Below, in pieces: positions 1 through 8,000 of a DNA stretch of 12,670 nt. The notes below the pieces were generated by a model, which searched no databases, had not been told where the DNA came from, and was given only the letters and a program-made list of their open reading frames with translations. Every line of letters begins with the position of its first letter. Within the stretch, counting starts at the first letter, position 1. This stretch comes from CAYOKT01 sp964404605. Its GTDB lineage: Bacteria > Electryoneota > Electryoneia > Electryoneales > Electryoneaceae. Location: the NCBI GenBank assembly GCA_964404605.1, contig CAYOKT010000077.1:1-12670 (forward strand). The letters are read 5' to 3'. A program made the translations under genes and the position numbers.

Positions 1-56
1 TATTATGCGGGCCGGGCGTTGGACCGGCCTCGAGCGCAATACGCGGTCGAACGGCG

Positions 57-90
57 AAAAAAAACGCCGCCCCATCGTCGGGGCGGCGTT
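57..90 (-). terminator. Intrinsic terminator of the orphan minus-strand gene
   Basis: On the minus strand an 11-bp perfect stem (AACGCCGCCCC pairing with GGGGCGGCGTT, 63-73 and 80-90) with a 6-base loop is followed directly by a run of eight T (complement of A at 57-64). It lies 21 bases past the stop codon of the minus-strand gene at 112-456, exactly where that gene needs a terminator. On the plus strand no T run follows the hairpin, so it should work only for leftward transcription. Confidence 0.9.
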
Positions 91-111
91 GGGGTCGGAA
101 CGAGTGGTCGT

Positions 112-456
112 TCAGGCGGCGAGGTTCGGAATCGCCTCCGGCAGCCGCTCTTCCATCCTCAGCGCCAGGCTGGGGCCGTAGGCGAGCAACTGGCGGTGGA
201 TACGGCGGGCGCGGAACGCCGCCGGGTCCATCGCATCGCCGCCGCGGGACTTCGCCGCGATGGTGTGAATCCAGCACTCGGCGACAAGCTGGCGGATGAA
301 CCTGGCCACCGCCATCGCCGTGTCGTGCTGCTCGGGATCCACCCAGGGAATCCGCTCCGCCCACGCCTCGAGGCGGTTCTGCCAGTGATTCAGATCCGTC
401 TCGATTTCATCCAGTGTGGGCATTCGATGCTCATTCATGTCGATCGTCGGGCTCAT
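112..456 (-). CDS. Small hypothetical protein, 114 aa, function unknown
   Basis: I do not recognise this protein. It is rich in charged residues, has no signal peptide or membrane segment, and looks mostly helical. A Trp/Leu/Glu-rich stretch (about residues 15-40) is followed by a helix with RFIRQLVAECW (about 52-62) and a basic Arg-rich stretch (about 82-88). It is called real because of its signals: a good Shine-Dalgarno (AGGGAG, complement of 465-470) lies 8 bases before the ATG, and a strong intrinsic terminator (57-90) follows the stop. A second in-frame ATG at residue 7 is possible but less well placed. The opposite-strand frame at 19-564 is Arg/Pro-rich and lacks these signals. The gene stands alone, facing away from the recN-murA-dnaE series, with a structured leader upstream (496-551). 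No clear promoter was found. It could be a lineage-specific gene. Confidence 0.7.
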   Translation of the reverse strand: MSPTIDMNEHRMPTLDEIETDLNHWQNRLEAWAERIPWVDPEQHDTAMAVARFIRQLVAECWIHTIAAKSRGGDAMDPAAFRARRIHRQLLAYGPSLALRMEERLPEAIPNLAA

Positions 457-464
457 CTCGTTAT

Positions 465-470
465 CTCCCT
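465..470 (-). promoter_or_regulatory. Ribosome binding site of the orphan gene
   Basis: CTCCCT on the plus strand reads AGGGAG on the minus strand, 8 bases before the ATG at 456-454. It fixes the start codon of the 114-aa protein and supports the minus-strand call over the overlapping plus-strand frame. Confidence 0.7.
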
Positions 471-495
471 ATCCTTCGATCACTTTTCCTGTTGC

Positions 496-551
496 TGCGG
501 CGTTCGCCGCATCTGCCACTTCTGCCACTTCGGCAGGGATAAAATCTGCCG
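496..551 (-). repeat. Cluster of inverted and tandem short repeats upstream of the orphan gene
   Basis: Three repeats lie side by side: a 7-2-7 inverted repeat TGCGGCG-TT-CGCCGCA (496-511), a perfect tandem 9-mer TCTGCCACT (512-520 and 521-529), and an inverted repeat CGGCAG-N9-CTGCCG (531-551). They begin 40 bases before the start codon of the minus-strand gene and end 95 bases before it. They could be hairpins in its 5' untranslated region or binding sites for a regulator. The sequence shows the repeats directly; a regulatory role is inference. Confidence 0.45.
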
Positions 552-931
552 ATCTTGCTGTTAGCGACCCGGCAAAGAAACATCCTTTCCCCCCCGATGC
601 AAGGGGTGACTCCAAGAGTCTTGAAAAAGGTGCCGAATCGCTGGATTTCGCTCGTTTCCTGTTTTTCCGCCGCCCCCCACGGGGGCTTTGTCAAAGAATC
701 TGTTGTTAGATGTTACAAACAACGTGCCACGGGGGGACTCCGGGAGCAAACCCGCGATCACTCCGATGCGCCGCACGGTTTCCCGCCCGCCGGGAGGAGA
801 AACACTGCCATCCGCCTCCCCGCTGTCCACCCGTGTGTATCGTTTCAATGCATCAGGCCGGCTGTCCCGCACCGAATCGACCCTCTGGACGACCCGGCAC
901 CATGCCTCACCACGGGTTTCCGGCGGCCGCT

Positions 932-955
932 TATAATCTATACTCAAATGTATAG
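932..955. promoter_or_regulatory. Perfect inverted repeat CTATAC-N6-GTATAG beside a TATAAT box, candidate operator
   Basis: TATAAT (932-937) is followed without a gap by CTATAC (938-943), six bases (944-949) and GTATAG (950-955), an exact inverted repeat. A dimeric repressor bound here would cover the start point of a promoter using that -10 box. No good -35 hexamer lies 16-18 bases upstream, so the promoter itself is weak or needs an activator. The next gene downstream is the acetyltransferase, about 140 bases away, which has a separate promoter candidate. Function is inferred only from symmetry and position. Confidence 0.35.
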
Positions 956-1027
956 CTTTTGTTCCGCCTCCGGAGCCCGCTTCTTTCGTGCATGCTGCGC
1001 GGTCCCGCGTGGCGGCCGAGAGCACCA

Positions 1028-1057
1028 TTGACAATCTTCCGGTGGTGGGCGTAGACT
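1028..1057 (+). promoter_or_regulatory. Sigma70-like promoter for the acetyltransferase gene
   Basis: A perfect -35 hexamer TTGACA (1028-1033) is followed after 18 bases by TAGACT (1052-1057), which matches four of six -10 positions. The predicted start near 1064 leaves a leader of about 30 bases before the ATG at 1095. It is the only good promoter candidate immediately upstream of this gene and may also feed recN. Confidence 0.5.
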
Positions 1058-1094
1058 CAAGAAAACAGACTCCGAGTTGCAACCAGGGGGAAGA

Positions 1095-1697
1095 ATGTCC
1101 GCGGAAACACGTCGATACCCGAAGCGCGTGAAGTGCAAGCGGGACCTTGAGATCAAGATCCAGCCGTTGAAGAAGGCTCACATCCCGCAATTGATGGAGT
1201 TGTTCAGGTCGCTCGACCGGACGGACCGGGCCATGCTGCGCAGCGATGTCCTCGATCCGTACTACCAGAAGCGCATCGCCCGCCAGATCGTGGATGAGGA
1301 TGTCAACCGTCTCGTCGCATGGAGCGGGGACCAGATCATCGCGTCTCTCGTCCTTCACCGGGGGCGCGCCCGTTGGATCCGCCACACCGGGGAAGTGCGC
1401 ATCATCGTCCATCCGAAGTTCCGCCGGTACGGCATCGCCGTCATCCTGTTGGAAGAGGTGGTTCCCTATGCCCGCTCGATGGGCGTGGAAAAGCTGTATG
1501 CGAACATGATGCCCGAGCAGGTCGCGGCGATCCGCCTGTTCAAATCCATCGGTTTCCATCGCGAGGCCACACTGAGGGACCATGTCAAGGATTCGTACGG
1601 CCGCTACCACAACATGCGCATCTACTCGATGGATCTCGAAGCGGCTCACAAGGCGATGGATGACCTCATCTCCAGCTTCAGTGATTTCTCGGGGTAG
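1095..1697 (+). CDS. GNAT family N-acetyltransferase, 200 aa
   Basis: This is a Gcn5-related acetyltransferase, which moves an acetyl group from acetyl-CoA to an amine; its substrate is unknown. Residues 99-120 form the strand and acetyl-CoA pyrophosphate loop (motif A, VHPKFRRYGIAV, with the R-R-x-G-I pattern). Residues 141-154 (EQVAAIRLFKSIGF) are the usual C-terminal motif, followed by REATLRDHVKD, typical of a stand-alone subfamily related to the acetyltransferase domain of Pat-type lysine acetyltransferases. The start is taken as ATG 1095 because AGGGGG (1085-1090) lies just upstream. A TTG at 1077 is in frame, but starting there would put the Shine-Dalgarno inside the gene. There are 93 bases between its stop and recN, so co-transcription is possible. 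The family is certain, the substrate is not; protein acetylation is a reasonable guess. Confidence 0.88.
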   Translation: MSAETRRYPKRVKCKRDLEIKIQPLKKAHIPQLMELFRSLDRTDRAMLRSDVLDPYYQKRIARQIVDEDVNRLVAWSGDQIIASLVLHRGRARWIRHTGEVRIIVHPKFRRYGIAVILLEEVVPYARSMGVEKLYANMMPEQVAAIRLFKSIGFHREATLRDHVKDSYGRYHNMRIYSMDLEAAHKAMDDLISSFSDFSG

Positions 1698-1790
1698 CCC
1701 GCCGATCATGGCGAAGAAGGATCGTCCCGTCCCGTTCGGCTCTTCCGGCCGGACTGCCGGGGACGGATGCGGCCGGAGGCGGGTGAGTCG

Positions 1791-3437
1791 ATGCTGAAGT
1801 CCCTGCAGGTCCGCAATTTCGCCCTCGTCGAACAGCTCCAGCTCTCCTTCGGACCCGGTCTGAACGTCATCACCGGTGAAACGGGTGCCGGGAAATCCAT
1901 CCTCATCGGTGCGATCGCCCTCGCGCTGGGGGAGCGGGTCGCCGCGGAGACGGTGAGTGACGGCGTCGCGAGCGTGGAAGCCGTCTTCACGGACGGCGGC
2001 CGGGAGCGGACGCTGAAGCGCGAGGTGCGCCCCAACGGCCGCTCGCGCGCCTGGGTGGACGGGGAGGCGGTCACGCTCACGCACCTGCGCGAGGAGGCTT
2101 CCCGCTGGGTGGACCTGACCGCCCAGCGGGAGGGCACGGCGCTCCTCGACCCGGAAACCCACCTGCGGCATGTGGACCGCTTCGCCGGGCTGACGCGGGA
2201 GGCGGACCGGCTGGAGGTGATGCATGCCGAATGGCAGACCCTCGCCGCCCGGATCTCGGGGGTCGAGGCGAGGATCCGGCGCCTCGAGGAGAGCGAGGAG
2301 CTCGCCCGCTTCCAGTTGGAGGAGATCGAACGGTTCGGACCCGTCGCCGGGGAGGAGGAGGAGCTCGACCGGGAGATCCGCCTCCTCGAGGGCGCCGAGA
2401 GCCTGCTATTCGGCCTGGGGGGGGCGGTCGAGGAACTCGACCAGGGGGAAGAGGCCCTCGCCGACCGTCTCGCGCGCCTGGTCGCGGAGCTGCGCAGGCT
2501 GCAAAGCATCGACGAGGGTCTCGCGGAGTGGACCGCCGGCCTGGACGAGGCGGTTCTCCTCCTCCGCGAGACCGCGCGCGAACTGGGCGCCCGCCGCGAC
2601 AGGGTGCAGCTCGACCCGGAGCGGTTGGAGACCCTCCGCGGCCGCCGGGAGCAGTTGCTGCGGCTGACGCGGAAGTACGGCGGCAGCCTTCCGGCGCTGC
2701 TCGAGACCTGGGAGACCCTGAAGCAGCGGGAGAGCGGCCTCGAGGAAGCGAGGCGCGAGAAGAAGAAGCTGCTCCGGGAGCTGGACGCGCATCTTCAGCG
2801 CTGGGAAGCCGTGTTGACCGAGGTGTCGAAGCGCCGCCGTGAAGCCGCCCCGCGCCTGGAAAAGGAGATGCTCAAGGCATTGAGGACCGTCGGGGTGGAG
2901 AAACCCCGGTTCTCCGTGGCCTGGGTCGAAGAGGCGGGGGACCGGGTGGACTTCCCCGCCGCGGGGACCCGCCGCGTGGGGCCGCACGGCTGGGACCGGG
3001 CCGAATTCCGCATCTCCTTCAACCCCGGCCGGGAGCTGCTCCCCCTGCACAAGATCGCCTCGGGCGGGGAGCTTTCACGGGTGATGCTGCTGCTCAAGGG
3101 GCTTCATCCCCCGGAGGCCGAGCCGCCGGTGCTCGTGTTCGACGAGATCGACATGGGCATTTCCGGCCGCATCGCCCGCCGCGTGGGAATAAGGATCAAG
3201 CGGCTCGCGGGCCGGAGGCAGGTTCTCCTGGTGACCCACCTTCCCCAGATCGCCGGTCTCGCCGACCGGCACTGGGTGGTGGAGAAAACGGTGCACGGGG
3301 AGAGCACCGAAGTGAGCGTGCGGGAGGTTCCGGTCGGGAGCGAGGAGCAGGTCGAGGAGGTCGCCCGGCTGATCGGCGGCGAGACGATCACGGCGACCGC
3401 CCGCGCCACGGCCCGCGAACTGATCGGGGGAGCCTGA
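1791..3437 (+). CDS. recN: DNA repair protein RecN, 548 aa
   Basis: RecN is an SMC-like ATPase that gathers around double-strand breaks and supports RecA-dependent recombination repair. The N-terminal ATPase half carries Walker A GETGAGKS (residues 29-36) after the typical opening RNFALVEQLQLSF. A long Glu/Arg/Leu-rich stretch (about 150-350) is the coiled coil. The C-terminal half has the ABC signature SGGELS (424-429), Walker B VLVFDEID with D451 and E452, the RecN-specific DMGISGRIARRVG, and the switch His483 in LVTHLPQIA. At 548 residues it matches the usual size (E. coli RecN is 553). ATG 1791 is chosen because family members begin at MLKSLQVRNF and GGTGA (1782-1786) lies 4 bases upstream; ATG 1767 would add eight atypical residues. 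RecN is usually under LexA control, but no clear LexA box is visible between 1698 and 1790. Confidence 0.97.
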   Translation: MLKSLQVRNFALVEQLQLSFGPGLNVITGETGAGKSILIGAIALALGERVAAETVSDGVASVEAVFTDGGRERTLKREVRPNGRSRAWVDGEAVTLTHLREEASRWVDLTAQREGTALLDPETHLRHVDRFAGLTREADRLEVMHAEWQTLAARISGVEARIRRLEESEELARFQLEEIERFGPVAGEEEELDREIRLLEGAESLLFGLGGAVEELDQGEEALADRLARLVAELRRLQSIDEGLAEWTAGLDEAVLLLRETARELGARRDRVQLDPERLETLRGRREQLLRLTRKYGGSLPALLETWETLKQRESGLEEARREKKKLLRELDAHLQRWEAVLTEVSKRRREAAPRLEKEMLKALRTVGVEKPRFSVAWVEEAGDRVDFPAAGTRRVGPHGWDRAEFRISFNPGRELLPLHKIASGGELSRVMLLLKGLHPPEAEPPVLVFDEIDMGISGRIARRVGIRIKRLAGRRQVLLVTHLPQIAGLADRHWVVEKTVHGESTEVSVREVPVGSEEQVEEVARLIGGETITATARATARELIGGA

Positions 3438-3529
3438 CCGGGAGCCGCAGCGGCGTTGCGGCCCGCGGACCGGAGGCCTACCTTCCGGCGTGCCGTTCGC
3501 TCCACCGACCTGCTAAACGGGTTCATGCG

Positions 3530-4789
3530 ATGGATAAGCTCGTCATCGAAGGCGGCCTCCCCCTGGAGGGCGAGGTGCGCATCGCCGGTTCGAAAAACGC
3601 CACCCTTCCGCTGATGGCCGCCGCGCTGCTCGCCCCGGGCGCCACGACCCTGCGCAATGTGCCCTCCCTCGCCGACATCCGCACGATGAGCCGCGTGATC
3701 CGCCGGCTCGGGGTCGGGATCGAGGGGGGGGACCGGTCCCTGGAGATCGATGCGACCCGGATCGAGCGCCACGAAGCCCCCTACGAACTCGTCAAGACCA
3801 TGCGCGCCTCGTTCTATGTCCTCGGCGCGCTGCTCGGGCGCCTCGGGCGGGCGCGGGTCAGCCTGCCCGGCGGCTGCGCCTGGGGGCCGAGGCCGGTGGA
3901 CATTCACCTCAAGGGCTTGCAGGCGCTGGGCGCGAAGATCGACCTCGAGCGGGGGTACATCATCGCCCGCGCGGACGGGGGACGGCTGCGGGGCGCGCGC
4001 TTCGTCCTCGACTTTCCCTCCGTCGGCGCCACGGTGAACCTGCTGCTCGCGGCGGTGCGCGCGGAGGGGGAGACGCTGCTCGAAAACGCCGCCCGCGAAC
4101 CCGAGGTCACCTCCCTCGCCCGGGCGCTGAACAGCATGGGCGCGCGCATCGAGGGCGAGGGATCGGGCACCCTGCGGGTGCAGGGGGTCGAAGAGCTGCA
4201 CCCGGCGACGATTACGGTGATCCCCGACCGCATCGAGGCCGGAACCTACCTCGCGGCGGCGGGACTGACACGGGGGGATGTCACCCTCACCGGCGTGGAC
4301 CCCGAGCACCTCACGATGGTGCTGGCGAAGGCTTCCGAGGCCGGCCTGCGGATCACCGTGACCGCCTCCGGGATCCGCGTGGAGGCCAACGGCGGCCTCC
4401 GGCCCGTGGATGTCGAGACCGCTGTCTATCCCGGCTTTCCCACCGACATGCAGGCGCAGTGGATCGCGCTGATGACACGGGCGGAGGGGGCGAGCATGAT
4501 CACCGACACCATCTACCCGGACCGCTTCACCCATGTCGCGGAACTGATCCGTCTCGGGGCGGATATCCGGATGACCGAGAACACCGCGCGGGTGATCGGC
4601 CCGACCGAGCTGGTCGGCGCGCCGGTGATGTCCACCGACCTGCGGGCTTCCGCCAGCCTCGTCATCGCGGCGGTCGCCGCGCGCGGCCGCACGGACATCA
4701 GCCGGGTGTACCACCTCGACCGGGGCTATGAAAAGATCGAGGAGAAATTCACCGCCCTCGGAGCCCGTATCCGGCGCGAGAGCGAGTGA
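3530..4789 (+). CDS. murA: UDP-N-acetylglucosamine 1-carboxyvinyltransferase MurA, 419 aa
   Basis: MurA catalyses the first committed step of peptidoglycan synthesis in the cytoplasm: transfer of enolpyruvate from phosphoenolpyruvate to UDP-GlcNAc. Visible active-site residues are Lys22 in AGSKNA, Cys116 in PGGCAWGPRPVD (the residue alkylated by fosfomycin, so the enzyme should be fosfomycin-sensitive), Asp306 in YPGFPTDMQAQ and Arg398 in HLDRGYE. They correspond to E. coli K22, C115, D305 and R397, and the length equals the E. coli enzyme. Trp118 two residues after the catalytic Cys replaces the usual Ile or Leu. The ATG start gives the standard opening MDKLVIEGG, but the Shine-Dalgarno is poor. 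recN ends 92 bases upstream; that gap holds two small inverted repeats (around 3443-3463 and 3470-3487) and no clear promoter. Confidence 0.98.
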   Translation: MDKLVIEGGLPLEGEVRIAGSKNATLPLMAAALLAPGATTLRNVPSLADIRTMSRVIRRLGVGIEGGDRSLEIDATRIERHEAPYELVKTMRASFYVLGALLGRLGRARVSLPGGCAWGPRPVDIHLKGLQALGAKIDLERGYIIARADGGRLRGARFVLDFPSVGATVNLLLAAVRAEGETLLENAAREPEVTSLARALNSMGARIEGEGSGTLRVQGVEELHPATITVIPDRIEAGTYLAAAGLTRGDVTLTGVDPEHLTMVLAKASEAGLRITVTASGIRVEANGGLRPVDVETAVYPGFPTDMQAQWIALMTRAEGASMITDTIYPDRFTHVAELIRLGADIRMTENTARVIGPTELVGAPVMSTDLRASASLVIAAVAARGRTDISRVYHLDRGYEKIEEKFTALGARIRRESE

Positions 4790-5023
4790 GCCCCCCCCCT
4801 CGCGTTCGACCCCTCTTTACCCCTATACTCTTCTCCGTCCACTGGGAAGATCGAAACTTTGTAACACTTTATCTTTTGGGAAGTTAGCTAAGTGCTTGAC
4901 TTTCTTGCTCCAACGCCGCCCGGTGGCCCGGCTCGGCGCTTCTCCCGCCCGGAAAAACGGCCGTCTTCCCCGCTTGGGATGGCATTGACTGCAACTCGTT
5001 TCCACGATCGTTGAGGCGCATCG
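4790..5023. other. 234-base intergenic region before dnaE, with an AT-rich patch
   Basis: After a run of C (4791-4799) the base composition changes: 4815-4905 is clearly more AT-rich than the genes on either side and contains TATACT (4824-4829), ACTTTGTAACACTTTATC (around 4856-4873) and TTGACT (4896-4901). A second TTGACT lies at 4985-4990. This looks like a promoter region for dnaE, but no -35/-10 pair with good spacing could be fixed. GAGG (5013-5016) is the dnaE ribosome binding site. Confidence 0.5.
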
Positions 5024-8000
5024 ATGAGTTTCGTCCACCTGCATAATCACACCGATTTCAGTTTCCTCGATGGCTCCTGCAAGGTTGATGACCTCTGCGC
5101 CGAGGCGGCGCGGATGGGAATGCCCGCGGTGGCGATCACCGATCACGGCAACCTCTGCGGAGCGGTGGATTTCTACCGCGCCGCGCAGAGATACGGCGTG
5201 AAACCGATTATCGGGTGTGAACTCTACCTCACGGCGGGCTCCCGCACCGACCGGGGCAAGGACGAGTTCGGCCGCGAACGGCCCATTTACCACCTCCTCC
5301 TGATCGCGAAAAACATGGTGGGCTGGAAGAACTTGATGAAACTCTCGACCGCGGGGTACCTCGAGGGGTTCTACCGCAAGCCGAGGGTCGATTATGAGTT
5401 GCTGGAGCGGCACCGCGAGGGGTTGATCTGCCTCTCCGGCTGCCTGCAGAGCCACCTGAACCAGACCCTGCTGTTGAAGGGAGAAGAGGAGGCGGTCAAG
5501 GTCGCGGGGCGCTTCCAGGACCTCTTCGGCGAGGATTTCTACCTCGAGCTGCAGGACCACGGCCTTTCGGAGGAGAAGGCGTTCGACCGTTTTCATGTCC
5601 AGCTCGCGAAGAAAATCAACGCGAAACTGGTCGCGACCAACGACACCCACTACCTGAAGAAGGAGCACGCCGACCCCCACGATGTCCTGCTGTGCGTGCA
5701 GACTCACACCGACCGTTCGGTGCCGAAGGAGAAGCGGTTCCATTTCACCGGCGAGGAGTTCTACCTGAAATCCGAGGAGGAGATGGCCGGTCTCTTCGGT
5801 GAGGTTCCCGAGGCGCTGAGCAACACCCTCGAAGTCGCGGAGAAGGTGGACGTCGAAATCTCCTTCGGCGAGAAGCACTTTCCCAGCTTTCCCCTGCCGG
5901 ATTCCGTGGCCGACTATGATTCCTATCTCAGGGAGTTGTGCGAACAGGGATTACCGAAACGTTACGGTGATGTATCGAGCGAAGTGCGCGCTCGGCTGGA
6001 GCACGAGCTGAAGGTGATCCGGGAGAAGAACCTCGCGAGTTACCTGCTCATCGTGCGTGATTTCATTCGCCATGCGCGCGAGGAGGGCATCCCCGTGGGG
6101 CCGGGGCGGGGCAGCGCCGCCGGGTCCCTGGTCAGCTATCTCATCGGGATCACCAACATCGACCCCATCCGTTACGGCCTCCTGTTCGAGCGCTTCATCA
6201 ACCCGGAGCGGGAGAGCTACCCTGACATCGATGTCGATTTCTCCGACACCCGCCGCGGCGAGGTGATCGAATATGTGCGCCGGAAGTACGGCGAGGACAA
6301 CGTCTGCCAGATCATCACCTTCGGCCGGATGCTCAGCCGCCAGGCGATCAAGGATGTGGGCAGGGTGTTGAACGTTTCCCTCCCGGAAGTGGAGGCGATC
6401 ACCAAGCTCATCCCGGAAGGGCCCTCGGCGAACATGAAGAAGGTGACCCTGAAGAAGTCGCTGGAGGAGAGCCGGGAGCTGCGTGAGCTGGTCAAAAGCC
6501 GGAAGGAATACACCGAGCTGATCGACAAGGCGATCGTCCTCGAGGGGACGATCCGAAACGCCGGGGTTCATGCCGCCGGGGTGGTCATCACCCCCGAACC
6601 CCTGACCGAGCTGGTGCCGCTGTACAAGAGCCCCGATGGTGAGGTGACCACGCAGTTCGACATGAACAACGTCGAACGGCTCGGCCTTCTCAAGGTGGAC
6701 TTCCTCGGGCTGAAGACCCTCTCCATCCTCGAACGCGCCCTCGAGCTGCTCCACAAGCGGGGTGTGGAGCTCCACCTGGAGGACATCCCGCTGGACGATG
6801 CGGCCACGTACGAGTTGTTCGCGCGCGGGGACACCATCGGCATCTTCCAGTTTGAATCGGGGGGGATGCGCGACTCCCTGCGGAAACTGCGGCCGACCCG
6901 CCTCGAGGACCTGATCGCGATGAACGCGCTCTACCGACCGGGGCCGATGGAGAACATCGGGGAGTTCGTCAAGCGCAAGCACGGCCAGAACGAGATCACC
7001 CATCTCCATCCCAGCCTCGCGGAAATCCTCGACGAGACCTACGGCATCATCGTCTACCAGGAACAGGTGATGCAGATCGCCAACCGGCTCGCCGGCATGA
7101 GCCTCGGCCGAGCCGACATTCTCCGCCGGGCGATGGGCAAGAAGAAGCAGAAGCTCATGGATGAGCTGATGCCGGAGTTCATGGAGGGGTGCGGGAAGAA
7201 CGGCATCGACAAGGCGACCGCCCGGAAGCTGTGGGACCTGATCGAACGGTTCGCGAAGTACGGGTTCAACAAGTCGCATGCCGCCGGGTACGCCCTCGTC
7301 GCCTACCAGACAGGCTACCTGAAGACCCATTACCCCGCGGAGTTCATGGCGGCGAGCATGACCGTGCGCAAGGACCGCACGGATGAGTTGATCCTCTTCC
7401 TCGAGGAGTGCCGCCGCATGGGCATCGAGGTGCTTCCGCCCGATGTGAACGCCTCGGAGGAGGACTTCACCGTCACCGATTCCAAGGCGGTCCGCTTCGG
7501 TCTCGGCGCGATCAAGAACGTCGGCAGCGCCGCCATCAGTCACATCCTCGGGGAGCGGGAGGCGGGAGGGCCCTATGCCGATCTCTTCGACCTCGCCTCG
7601 CGGGTCAATGGGCGGCTTGTCAACCGCAAGGTGCTGGAGAACCTGATCCTCGCCGGCGCCACGGTGAGTCTCGAGGGCAACCGCAGGCAGCAGATCGAGG
7701 CGCTCGACCGGGCGATGGCCTACGCGCAGCAGATGCAACTGGAGCGTGCGCGCGGCCAGGTGAGCATCTTCGGGGAGGAGGAGGGGATGGTCTCCCTTCC
7801 CCGTCCGCCCCTGCCGGAGGTCGAGGAGATGCCCACCCACGAGCTCCTCGCCTACGAGCGCGACCTGCTCGGGTTCTACTTCTCCGGGCACCCGTTACTG
7901 CGCTTCCGGCGCGAGGCGGAGGCCCTGTCGAGTTTCAACGTCACCGACCTCGGCGACGCCCGGGACGACCAGTCGGTGCGCATCGCCGGGCTCTTCTGTT

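Larger units (their letters stand above)
457..1094. other. 638-base intergenic region with inverted repeats and no convincing gene
   Basis: Frames here are Arg/Pro/Cys-rich on both strands, lack ribosome binding sites and resemble no family I know. The region lies between divergently oriented genes. Left part: inverted repeats TGCGGCG-TT-CGCCGCA (496-511) and CGGCAG-N9-CTGCCG (531-551), with a tandem 9-mer TCTGCCACT twice (512-529). Middle: a GC hairpin GCCCCC-CAC-GGGGGC (672-686) followed by TTTGTC, and GTTGTT-N10-AACAAC (702-723). Right: TATAAT (932-937) touching CTATAC-N6-GTATAG (938-955), then a sigma70-like promoter at 1028-1057. It is more AT-rich around 930-965 than the genes nearby. 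It may hold a small RNA or a decayed gene, but I cannot show either. Confidence 0.6.

Noticed and set aside
8..30. GGCCGG-N8-CCGGCC inverted repeat at the left edge
   Set aside because: Only 6 bp, no T run on the plus strand, and its context lies outside the window.
19..564. 181-codon plus-strand frame opposite the orphan gene
   Set aside because: Arg-rich, no Shine-Dalgarno, and it runs through the terminator; the minus-strand frame has both a ribosome binding site and a terminator.
672..690. GCCCCC-CAC-GGGGGC hairpin as a terminator
   Set aside because: Only a 6-bp stem with a 3-base loop and TTTGTC after it, and no gene upstream on the plus strand that would need it.
561..2225. 554-codon open frame on the minus strand
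   Set aside because: It runs opposite to the acetyltransferase and the start of recN, is His/Arg/Pro-rich as expected for an antisense shadow in GC-rich DNA, and has no family match or ribosome binding site.
3104..4714. 536-codon open frame on the minus strand opposite recN and murA
   Set aside because: Antisense shadow of two certain genes, with low-complexity His/Arg/Gly-rich sequence.
5951..7891. 646-codon open frame on the minus strand opposite dnaE
   Set aside because: Antisense shadow of the polymerase gene; long open antisense frames are expected at high GC.
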